A DNA stretch of 64,000 nt. It comes from Arbacia lixula (taxonomy: Eukaryota > Echinodermata > Echinoidea > Arbacioida > Arbaciidae). Location: the NCBI GenBank assembly GCA_963669155.1, contig OZ022578.1:8989230-9053229 (forward strand), in the 5' to 3' direction. Position 1 is the first letter of the stretch, and every line of letters starts with the position of its first letter. Below the pieces are notes generated by a model. That model did no database searches, was not told the DNA's origin, and worked only from the letters and a program-made list of their open reading frames with translations. Below are positions 32,701-42,600 of the stretch, piece by piece. The translations under genes and the position numbers were made by a program.

Positions 32701-35311
32701 TCTAAATAGATATTGGCTAAAGGCAATCTCAATTAAATATAGGAGAAATTATCTCAATTATAAAAATTCATGAAAAGGAGCATGTTTGTTATCATGGTTC
32801 CGTCCATTTCAAATTTTGCACTCACACGAGGGTACGGATTAAAAATGATGTCATTTTCTGGAACAATGCACTGAATCGAGGGCAACGACAAAACCGGGGA
32901 TGACAGGTTCTTGGTTTGGCTCTTGTACGAGGGAGACAAGGTGATGAGTGTCCAGATGTTCAAAATGACGTCATTTTATAGTATTTGACTATGTGGACTT
33001 AGAAATCGAGAGCTCCCTAATAATGGTTATAGGATGCCTATGATGCAATGCGTGGACCTGGAGCCCCAGACGTTTCCATACAATATAAAACAACAAATCT
33101 ATCTTCTCAACAGAAATGAATTCTGAGAGTTCTCGATCACATCTTGTCATCGGAATCATCATCGAGAGCACGAATCTAGGGACAGGAGCAGTCACCAAGG
33201 GCAAGCTGAGTCTGGTAGATTTGGCTGGGAGTGAACGTTCAGCTAAAACAGGCGCTACAGCAGAACAGCTAAAGGTATGCAGTGGGGCTTGTACTCACAA
33301 AACGATGCATCATCTTGACATTCAAATTGGCAACAGTGTTTGTTATCTTTTCAAGCTCACAACGTTTCAAAGTAAAGTCTAGCTTAGCTAGATTCTATAC
33401 TGCAGAGGCTTATTCCTTACACCTACTGAATGTGGATGGTATTAGTTTTGATTTCTACTGTGCATTGGTATTGTATTTTCAGCCAAAAAAAGTACAGCAC
33501 ATTGAATAACAGAAAATACATGAAATACAATAAAATACAATGTTAAGATATAACATATGTCTAATAAGAGTAGACAATTAATTCATGAAAAAGAAATTTG
33601 CCATTCTTCACAGCCCAGAATCTAGACTAAATGCAGTCAAGCGAGCTGAGCAATTCTCATTTCTCTCTCTCTCTCCATCTCTCTTTACCTGACAGGAGGC
33701 AAACTCCATCAACAAGTCTCTGAGTGCTCTGGGTGACGTGATCTCTGCCCTGTCCAGCGAGCAGTCCTTCATCCCCTATAGGAACAACAAGCTGACCATG
33801 CTCATGCAGGACTCCCTCGGGGGCAACGCTAAGACGCTCATGTTTGTCAACATCTCACCCGCAGACTACAATGCAGAGGAGACCGTCATCTCCCTCACGT
33901 AAGTATTGCCAAGTTACTGTATTTGCTGGTGTATCAAAGGATATAATGTGTAGACTACAACCATGTTTTTTAAGATTTTATGAAAACAAACTTGAAATGC
34001 TTTGGTCTTATAAATCTGATGTTTAACCCAAATGTCTGTACATGTACCTGGTAATGAGGTGCTATGTGTACAGACTTTATTAGGTAGCACTGTTGCATCA
34101 TTGAAACAGACCAATCAGGGCTGCTGTTACATGTACATAATAGTGCGGCGATTTGGTCTCATTCAGCCCTTTCTACCCTGCTTCCAATTTCCCCTGTATT
34201 GGCAGAGAATTGGAAGTGTTTAGAGTGGGCTGACTGTGGCGCTATGCTTGTATGCATGTGCGAGGTTGCTCCCTCAGTAGCAGAAAAAGTTTGCTGGCCT
34301 TTTGATGAGAAATCGATTTCATTCAACATATATGTAAAGAAGCTAATGTAGAAAAGGAGATCACAAAACCTCCCTTGGTAATGTAATCTTTGTAGAGACT
34401 TCTCACTATTATTTATGCATCCATTGCTGTATGCAATGCTGAATTGTAAAGTCCACTGTCTCGAGTGTGTGCTGCAGAAATCAGCTGACATAAATGACAT
34501 AGGATATGATATTTCCATGTGCTTGTACACCCTAGAGTATGGGATATGACAATTTAAGCACTGACCTGTGACATGGATTTATCCCATCTAATATCTGTTT
34601 ACATTTATTGCTCACAAAACAATTTGGGAAGTCAGTTTGGTCTTATTTTCATTTGTGTTTATTTCCTGTAGATACGCATCTCGTGTCAAACTCATCACAA
34701 ACGATGCTTCGAAGAATGCTGACAACAAGGAGATTGCAAGATTAAAGGATGTAAGTCTGTTTTACTTTGAACCACACAACTGTATGATGATCTGTGCAGA
34801 ATTTATTGGTGCTACATTATTGAATCATATAGAGTATTAATGCAAGGGGTATGAGGAATTACCTGTTTGGTAAAATTTCTGAATAGTGTGATGCAAGTAG
34901 AATGGGGAATTTTAAAGAACTTTTTGTCTAATCTATGTTCATGCTATTATGCATTGTTGTATTATTCGTTTAATACGGTTTCAGGAAAAGCAGTGCAAGT
35001 TCACTGATGTGGCTACCTTGTTTCAAAAAGACTTGCTCACCGACTTTCCTTTCTTGGCCCAGAGATGCCGTTGGCACAAGGCCCCTTGATATCATATGCC
35101 AATGCCAGCAAACAGAGGAATTCATTCTGACAAGCAACATCACATTCTGACAAGCTACTTCAATTGATTGAAATTGCCCATATGTGTGGCTGCAAGTTTT
35201 ACATATGTCATTCATCAATACATAAATGTGCTTCATACTTAATTTCCCATTTCACAGGTGATTGCGAAGCTCAAGAAGGGAGAAACGGTGGAAGACGAGG
35301 AAGTGGAGTGA
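12385..35311 (+). CDS. Kinesin-C, calmodulin-binding-type kinesin-14, 31 exons
   Basis: Encodes a 1615-residue C-terminal-motor kinesin, a minus-end-directed type by family. Exons: 12385-12508, 13958-14085, 14306-14489, 14972-15220, 15831-16036, 16675-16806, 18268-18360, 18768-18866, 19638-19895, 20592-20818, 21064-21223, 21841-22068, 22692-22816, 23250-23389, 23770-24038, 24444-24668, 25318-25422, 25903-26040, 26343-26531, 27019-27159, 27889-28020, 28507-28680, 29242-29340, 29990-30124, 30999-31162, 31673-31760, 32370-32508, 33114-33274, 33696-33898, 34672-34750, 35258-35311. All junctions are GT-AG and in phase; total 4848 nt. The start is the first ATG of the frame, after CCGCCAGC. The neck [18 protein letters not shown] is diagnostic of the KCBP/kinesin-C group. 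Unlike plant KCBP it has no MyTH4-FERM tail, as I recall for sea urchin kinesin-C (about 1624 residues, from memory). Confidence 0.95.
12600..12860 (+). repeat. Possible Penelope-like fragment with hammerhead-like motif
   Basis: In kinesin-C intron 1. The order ATCAC (12778-12782), CTGACGA (12785-12791), a GTGT/GCAC stem, GAAA (12810-12813), CGTC (12814-12817), GTGAT (12818-12822) matches a type I hammerhead core with a five-pair stem I. Stem III is reduced to the self-complementary ACGT, as in minimal hammerheads of Penelope-like retroelements, which act as dimers. Limits of the surrounding element are a guess. Confidence 0.45.
15831..28680 (+). CDS. Kinesin-C coiled-coil stalk, exons 5-22
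   Basis: Residues 229-1242 are overwhelmingly Glu, Lys, Gln, Leu and Ala in heptad-like order, so a long dimeric coiled coil is expected. It is broken by Ala/Gly/Val-rich hinges: an Ala run with VVVAGG in exon 9, six glycines after GA in exon 15, and [19 protein letters not shown] in exon 19. Exon 10 ends with a W-x3-F-x5-GR-x-P arrangement ([19 protein letters not shown]). Most internal introns are phase 0 and exons are multiples of three, which permits exon skipping without frame loss. The 6-Gly run is coded by GGA triplets and may vary in length. Confidence 0.9.
16860..18010. repeat. 108-bp minisatellite in kinesin-C intron 6, interrupted
   Basis: Tandem units carry GGGAAATACATACATTGATG, CTTCGTCTCTTTCTGATATC, CAACTCTCAACTATCAACTC and TTAATGAATACTGTAACATA. 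Two nearly identical units sit at about 17675-17900, with diverged units at about 16880-17095 and 17640-17990. An unrelated stretch at about 17097-17635, with its own small inverted repeats, splits the array. The unit length is a multiple of three, so a spurious repeating frame opens across it. Confidence 0.8.
19148..19489. mobile_element. TTAA-flanked palindromic MITE in kinesin-C intron 8
   Basis: A 342-bp element of long inverted arms starting AGGGAATATACTGT and ending ACAGTATATTCCCT, flanked by TTAA on both sides (19144-19147 and 19490-19493). Inner arms also pair (TGCCTTCAAAATGTGATCGT; GAGCAATCTTCTTGCCAATG). It is non-coding. TTAA duplications are used by piggyBac and Kolobok transposases. 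It has the same AGG end and TTAA site as the elements at 51.5 and 52.2 kb. Confidence 0.88.
24790..24856 (+). repeat. SINE-type 3' tail fragment
   Basis: TAAGCGCTTTGGGCC is followed by an A-rich stretch and (AAT)n. It resembles the tail-like segment at 7665-7720 and lies in kinesin-C intron 16. The head is missing. Confidence 0.5.
25095..25157 (-). repeat. Single inverted copy of the 64-bp AGATCAAAGCAAG repeat
   Basis: Read on the minus strand this gives GATATTGTCTGATCTAGATC followed by AAAGCAAGACCATA, the same unit that is tandem at 28745-28980. It lies in kinesin-C intron 16. Confidence 0.7.
25695..25853 (-). mobile_element. tRNA-derived SINE copy, minus strand
   Basis: In kinesin-C intron 17. 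On the minus strand it starts GGGCACTGTGGTATAGTG and has an intact B box GGTTCTAGCCC. It matches the SINE at 7310-7467 through the body and across the point where that copy carries a MITE. Confidence 0.75.
28745..28980 (+). repeat. Tandem array of about 64-bp units in kinesin-C intron 22
   Basis: Three full units and a partial one. Each holds TCTGATCTAGATCAAAGCAA or a close variant, then GACCATATACGTTCATGCAA and TGCAAAGGTAGATATGG. The same unit occurs once inverted at 25095-25157. Confidence 0.8.
29242..35311 (+). CDS. Kinesin-C motor domain and C-terminal regulatory tail, exons 23-31
   Basis: The motor spans about residues 1257-1580. Seen motifs: neck/beta-1 [13 protein letters not shown]-loop GQTGSGKT at 1338-1345, switch I NSESSRSH at 1453-1460, switch II DLAGSE at 1486-1491 and microtubule-binding YRNNKLT at 1532-1538. 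All nucleotide-binding residues are intact, so the motor looks functional. After the last motor helix (TYASRVKLI) comes [17 protein letters not shown], then an acidic end. This matches the layout of the KCBP neck-mimic and calmodulin-binding helix, through which Ca2+/calmodulin blocks microtubule binding. The tail is short (about 30 residues), so calmodulin binding here is inferred, not proven. Confidence 0.93.
29703..29732. repeat. Poly-T run of about 28
   Basis: A homopolymer T tract in kinesin-C intron 23. It could be the tail of a minus-strand retroposon, but no body was recognised next to it. Confidence 0.8.
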
Positions 35312-36720
35312 TGAGGTTTTTAGCTCCTCTGTCAACCGATGCAACAAAGTGTAATACATTGGTATGACGATGCCATTAATATGTTAATCATCTACAACCA
35401 ATAAGTAAGAATTTTATTCCATCATTAGAGCACTATCTTGTTTTTCTGCTTGAATGTGCAAACACTTTTACTGAAGGTCCACTAGAACACACAAATAAGC
35501 CAGTATTAAAAAATAATGATTGTACATTGATGAACACATATCCATCATTTCAAGTGCAATTTGCTACAATGGGTATGTTGCTTAGAGGTCTGGATTCAGT
35601 GAGTACTGTACTGTGCCATAGAAGAAGTAGATAAACTGCAATTTATTAGTGTGTAAAGTTGCTGGTTGTGTCATCTTCAATATGTAATGGGAGCAGGTAA
35701 TATTTATCAATTATATTTGAGTTCTTATATGAGAAATTTTTCACAGATCGGCCATATATTACCAATATAAAGGCCAATGACACAATGATTATACCAAGCA
35801 ATAGGCCGTTTCGTAGTTACACCATGGCCGGATAATCCACTAAATTTAAGAATTCAAAGCTTATTTGATAAAATTGGAGCAGGTGCACATGGTGGAAAAG
35901 CTAATATTGTGTCCATATCTTAAGAAGTATGAATATGATAAACCATCGACTAAGTGGTACAATCGACCACGGGTCATTTTGAACAGCACTTATAAATTAC
36001 TCATTCGATTGCAACTAAGAACTGGCTAATTAAGAATCTGTGGGTTCTTTAACTCTGTTTCCTTCCAAAGAGAAATTTGATTCAGTGATCAAAACTTTTG
36101 TGTGTAATTTCTTCCAAGAAGGCGTCTTGCCTCTACTTTAGATTCATTTTTGAAGAAATTTCTCCTGCTTATAGTTGGAAAGATCATGTCACCCAGTCTC
36201 ATACACACACAAAATACATTTTGAATGTTTTGCTGTTTACATTTTACCAAGAAAACTATGATATGCATCTGTGATTTTCAGTTTGATTGTTTTAATGCAA
36301 CAATGTCCAAATTACCTTACATTGTACATGTATTATTATGAGGTAATTACATACTGTTTTATTTCAGGCAGATATTTAATAAATAATCAATACAGCACAT
36401 TTTATTGCAGTAGTTAATGCAAACAAATAATGAAATTTGATGCTAAAAGATAAATGATTTGCCTTAAAGTAAAGTGTCATAAGATATCTGCAACTTGGAA
36501 AATAGTATAATAAGGATGTTGTGACTAGATACGCAATTTCATACATAGCACATGTTACATGAAATAATGCTCAGCTGCTTCAATACTACTGTACATTTAA
36601 CAACTGAATGACAATAGATAAAAAGTACATCAAAGTACTAACTGAAGAGTGAATGCCAAAACGTGTTGTGGTGAATAGAATATAAAATTGGTAGATTAGT
36701 TTCTCTGATTACCTACCATA

Positions 36721-36766
<46 letters not shown>

Positions 36767-38190
36767 TTGCGGCAACATGCACCTGCCACACAGAGCAATA
36801 TATGTTAACATATTGGTTCATATTACATTGTTGCACTCAATCACTACAATTAATGTCTTGAAGAAAAGTTTTTACTTAATTTATATTCATTAAAATTTGG
36901 TTGTGATCAAACTTTTGTAGAAGAATCATAAATTATAAATTAAATCTTTAATTGGAGTTTTTTACTAAGCTGAGATTATTGAACAGAATAGAGACAATTT
37001 TTTGAAATACTTTTTCTCTATGTGTAATTTTATTTCTTAAAAAAAAAATAATATACTCAGATGCATTGAAAACAATTTTTTACAATGTTTATAATCATGC
37101 GCATTGTACATATTTAACTTTTGATACTGTAAAATACACATTCTGATTTATAGACTATACAATGTACAAGAGAAAAATAATAACTCATGAAAATTGTTAA
37201 CTTATATAATATATTTATGCTTCATGTATATAATATACAATTCTTTCTTGACATTTTTCTGATTTATTTTGTAATGTAACAGTATTTGTGCTATCTTCCG
37301 TCCATTCCAATGTTTGTATTTACAGATTCAAATATATCACTGGTTGGGCTTTTTTTCTAGCTTGGCTGGAAGTTTTCTATGTGTAGAAAAACAAATGTAT
37401 ATATAGCCTCATGTCTTTTCTTTATGAACCATCTTCTATTAATCAAAGTAATTAAGTAAATATTTCTCTTTTTGGATAGTTAGTGTGCAGTATCCTTGTT
37501 GCCTCGACAAAGTGCATCAAAGTCTTTCAAATCAGTACACCTTGATCTATCCATTCATTGTTGTTTGGCATTGAGTAAGGGATAGGTTTTAAAAACCCAT
37601 GATATGATATGAAACCATATAAATCACAAACACGATTTGATCAAATCATGCTTTCAGTATTTAAGTATATTTTATACATTAGAACATTGATTTTCTAATC
37701 TCAGGATCCTATCAATGTAAATGTTTCAAAGCTCAGTGGATTGTAATCACTCTTTGCAAGAGAATATATCAATGCATGTTGTTCATGTCCATGTGTGGTA
37801 TTTATTCAAGATTGTTGTGCCTTTCTGAAATGTGCAGCTTCAGAATTATGTGAAATGATAACACCTTGATTCTGTGATTTCAAATACATCTTAATGTGTG
37901 CTTCATACTTCATTGTAACTTGGAAATGCAGAAGAACATCTTTTTTTTTTCTTCATTTGTGAGTTTTCCCCCCATGCATTTTAGATGACTAATAAATCAT
38001 TGCTTGAAATAGTCCACTTGCAGTAGTTCTGGCTTTGTTGAATTTGTATTGGAGTGTAAAGTTGGATGATTTGATGGATTGTTATCTACGGTACATGTTC
38101 AATGGGATGTTGAGTATCTTGGTTTTGAAGTGTTCCGATTAATAGCAGCCCCTCTCCAAAGAAAGAGGCTGTAATTCAAATAAACTACCA
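35312..38190 (+). other. Kinesin-C 3' UTR region
   Basis: AT-rich non-coding sequence directly after the stop codon. Candidate polyadenylation hexamers AATAAA lie at 36378-36383, 37991-37996 and 38179-38184. The last two would give a 2.7-2.9 kb 3' UTR. A (TA)n array lies at 36724-36760. Which signal is used cannot be told from sequence. Confidence 0.5.
36724..36760. repeat. (TA)n microsatellite
   Basis: About 18 TA dinucleotides within the presumed kinesin-C 3' UTR. Confidence 0.95.
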
Positions 38191-38292
38191 GTAGCATGAT
38201 TATTACCCGATGATGTCATAACTTTTATTAATGTAATACTTAAGTCACAAAATATCTAAATGAGAAAAGTAAGGTAATGATCAGTGCAATTT

Positions 38293-38526
38293 AAGCTTAA
38301 TACTTCCAGGATCGGGGCATTATGCCCCCACCCCCCACCCCGTCGAATTTTTGTCGGTACTTCCTAACGCCTCAATGTTTATAAACGAAATTTCATGACT
38401 TTTTCTCTGATCGTTTCCCATAATATATCTTATGAAAAATCGGGCGACCCATACCCCATGCCCCCCCCCCCCCCCCCATCGGTTATAACTAGCTTTGAAA
38501 TACCCTGGGAGTATTAGGGTTAAGTT
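38293..38526. mobile_element. Degenerate inverted-repeat element
   Basis: The left end TTAATACTTCCAGG and right end CCTGGGAGTATTAGG are inverted partners around two C-runs. It is non-coding and lies in the tail-to-tail spacer between kinesin-C and the minus-strand gene. No clear target duplication. Confidence 0.45.
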
Positions 38527-39693
38527 GTATGAATAGCTGACATAAAATATATACATGTATTTTCTTTTTACAAAATGCCATTCTTTTAAAAGATCCCATC
38601 TATAAATGATTCATTAGGAAACAAAAACATCGTCCGACATTCAACAAATTGAACGATATATTACACGGAATCCCCCCCCCCTCCTAAATGTGATATGCTT
38701 GGTTTAAGAACACCCTTAACATTATAGAACGATGGATTCAAGCATTCCTAGTGTGTCGTGTGTAAGCCTGAAGCGGATAATTCCCCATAACTAGTCCATG
38801 TGAGCTGATGAATTAAGAAGGGAAATGTTTTCACACGAAACAGATGTGCAAATATTTACATTTCATAATTTCATATTGACATTTCGTTATCAAAAATGTT
38901 TTGATCTACCGTCTGTTGCCATAGATGTTAATCATTTGTCTATGTGACATTTTTTTTTGTGTGTTCTATGTTTGTATAAGTACCTTTTTTTTTTATGATA
39001 TAGAGGGTCTTTCCCTTCGCTGTCCGAAGACTAGATTGAGAGGGATGTTACAATTAGAGCCCTGGGGTGTGTTTCTCGAAACTATGACAACCCTAAGCCG
39101 AGTTCTAAATCCGATAGTAAGCGCTGAGGTGATTCTCAAAGCTATTTCAACTCTAACATCAATTCTAAATTCTGGAACTGCTCGGATCCTGTCCATCTAT
39201 TGTTCTCAATATCGGACGATCCTTTAGAACAATAGTGACTTGTGAAAAACTGAGTTGTGTAATTAGGGCCGTGAAAAGTGCATAAATTTTCATATTGCGT
39301 GCTACGATGACATTTTAGTTACATTTGTCAAACTTCGCTAAGCAGTAAATTAGTTGTGGTGGGGTAAGGGGTTTGCATGATCAACATCACGTCATTGAAG
39401 GTGAAATTTCACGAAAAAGCTAAACAAATATTTCATATTTTTTCACTTTGAAACGTTTCGTGAAGCTATGACTGAAATATAATACACGTTAGGATATACA
39501 GCTGACATGGCTGATTACTGCCGAGTTTCGGGCTACCCTGTCTTTAAGTATCAAATTCCTCTGTCTTGGGTCATATTCTGATATTATCGGTGCACATGAT
39601 ATGTAGAGTAACACCAGGTGTTTGGTTGGATTGCTGTACTTTGGTGATAGTACACTATGAATAGGCCATTAATCACGGTGATATCACCGACAT
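38527..39693. other. Spacer and presumed 3' UTR of the minus-strand gene
   Basis: No exon seen. The part next to 39694 should be the 3' UTR of the lysine-rich protein gene. A minus-strand AATAAA lies at 38224-38229, but its use is unproven. Confidence 0.4.
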
Positions 39694-42600
39694 TTAAGAG
39701 CAGCAACTGCAGTCTTTTGTCGTCTTGTGTGTCTTCCCCGATTCTTCACCAACTGATCCGCCGTCGTCGTCGGGTGACTGCTTGCCTTTCAGTCGCCTAC
39801 TCCGACGGGGCTCCTTCTGCTTGCGGCTCGTCTTCTTGGGCTTACGGCGTCGTTTCCTCCTCTTCTCACCGCTCCAGGTTGGGAGTCGACCCGGAGGGCT
39901 AGGAGATTTCAGGAGACGATTGAGGAAGGAAAGATCGTCGTCGTCGTTTTGGGAGAAGGCTCCGAGGCCGAAGGCGATGTCCCGATCAAAGCTGTCTTGA
40001 CTGGAGACGATATCACAGTCAATACAATCAGCCGAGCCGACCTGGCTTGTCATACAGCGCTGCGGGTAGGTGCCTCCCAGGAAAGTAGCGGACTCCGCGA
40101 TGGAGGACATTCCCATGAACGCGCTGGTCGTGAAAGGGAAGTTTGGGTTATAGTCGCTACCCTCAGCTGAAGGGATCGAACTCGATCGTGCAGCTGCAGA
40201 TTTAGGCTTGCGACCTTTCGAGGCAGATTTCATGCCACATTTTGACTTTGAATGACTACGTGAACGGGCTGGGACACTTTCTTCGTTGCTCGGCTTCAGC
40301 CCCAAGCATCTAGCGAAAGGAACACAGTCTCCATTGGCGTCATGCTGCTCTCCACAACCCGTACTGTGTGCTTCTGAATGCAAGTGTTTCCCTTTCACGT
40401 TCCCTTCCACTTTCTTTCCATTTTCGACAGATAGAGCCATAAGTGATTCAGATGCTGATACTCGAGATTGTAAGATCAGTTTATCAAGCATGGCCACTTC
40501 ATATTCGTCCAATGATTTGATTGCAGTTTCCTCATGCTTTTCCAACTCATCCAGCAACTCGCTCTGATCACGGCCCATGATGACCTTTTCACCCCGTCTT
40601 CTCTTCGGAGGAGGTTCATCTAGTCGGACATCAGTCCATGCATGCCATCTAGTGTCCTCTGTTAAGGCAATATAGGCCTCATTTGCCATTGCAGACAGTT
40701 TACCGTCTATGATGTCAATATTACGTGCGGCGTCATGATACATGTCATAAGCTGTTGTTACTTTTTCGTCAGCCTTTTTTAATGCATCTCGCATATCACT
40801 TTGCTTACGGCTTGTCAGGACTTTTTTGTCCCTTCTCTTCGCTCTTTTCCTTGAATGATCCGTAGCTATCTGGAGAGCACTCCACTTGCTGTCCCCTGAT
40901 ACATCCATGGGAGCTTCTGTTATTGATGAAGACATCTGAGAGCGTGAAATGTTAGGCTTACATAGAACGTCGTCTGGGCATTTGTTGCAAGAATTATTAG
41001 CATTTTCTTCAGCCTTATCTAATGCTTCTAGCAAACCACCCAGCTTATGGCTCAGCAGGCTTTTCTTGGACCGTCTCCTTCCTTTCTTCGGCTTGCTGCG
41101 TTTGCTGCGCTTTTCCGTAGAAGCTGTCACTCCACAAAGAGCCGCTACATTAACCCTGTTGATAGAGGTCGACTTCCGTCCTTGTTTCTTTTTTTGCTTC
41201 TTGGACTTCTTTACGGCCTTGGTCTCGTCGATTACTAAGACAGTATCTTCAACCTCGGTCTGCCCCTGGCCGTCCCGTGAGCTACTTGGGCAATCCGCTG
41301 CAGTGCCCCTGTCGCTTTGGGCATTGTTGATGGGATCGTTGTCGCCCTGCGTGTGGTCGCTGTCGACGTTGTCGCTGCTCTCAGTTGCCAGGGCTTGATC
41401 TTTAACTCCGATCACGATGCAATGATTCCCTACCTGTCGTAGAAGCATGTCATTCTCGCGCGCCCCCAAACGACGAACGCGTTTACGACAACCGCTGCTG
41501 CCGATTGCGGGTGAACCCCCTTCGACAGCGTCCTCTATGCTTGATGAGCGTAACTCTGCATCGGGGGTACTGGTAATACGGCAAGCATCGTCTTCACTCC
41601 CCGTGTCACCCATCTCGTCAAAGTCTTGAAGAATACTGATGGAAGGTGGTTCTTTGTTAGCTATCTTGTCTCCTTTCCCCCCGAGAGACGCGCATTCCGT
41701 GACGTCCGCTGATTGAGGCAGGTGTTGTTTTACTTTGGCGCTCTCCTGAATGCCACTGGACGATCCCGCATTGGTTGCGGCTTTCACGCCTATCTGCGAT
41801 TCCTCTTCGGGCACTGCGTGTCGAAGTGACGCTGGAATCTATAAATATTTGATTGGAGAAGAGGGAAAAAAATTGTATTACTGGGTCGAGCAAAAGTTTA
41901 TGAGAAAAGGTTACATCATTGATTGTATAGTAAACAAAAAGCAACTATTTTGGAGTCTTGCCTAAATCTTTATCAATCGGCTTTCATGATAATGCATATA
42001 AGGATTGTTATATTTATTGCCGTCGTCTCGCAGAAATTCCTACTTTTCTCATTTTCCTTAGCTACCTTCTTTACCTTCTTCAAGAATGGCAAGCATTTAT
42101 CATACCTTATTGTACATTTTTCTGCTGAGGCCGAACTCAAGAGACTCATGTCCTGTTGCATCTGTTACCCTATCGACCAGCCTCTCTGTCTGCATACTGC
42201 TGTCAAGGTCAGCCGCCCATGGGCCACATCCACCCTCCACATCGACTTCTCCGGTGTGCTGCTTCGTATCACTCATGGGTTCGTTCGATGATGAGGTCCT
42301 GCAAAAAAGCCACTAGAAAAATTACTATTTCAATTCCTCAATGCTTCTGAGTTTGCTTTACAAAAACAAAAGGGAAAAAAGAAAGACATTCACCAGGAAT
42401 TTTAAAGAGGCGATAGCATGAATAAGATTGGCCGCAAAAGTCAACGATATGACTGTTTGCCTTTTAAGATGCAACCACACCATCAAGGTACAGTACACGC
42501 ACGGATCAAATTCGGATACGTGCAAATAAAACATTAGTTATGGTAATGTAGAGATAGTAATTGGCACTGAAGAAGGCAAATGTAGCGAGACATAAAAGGG

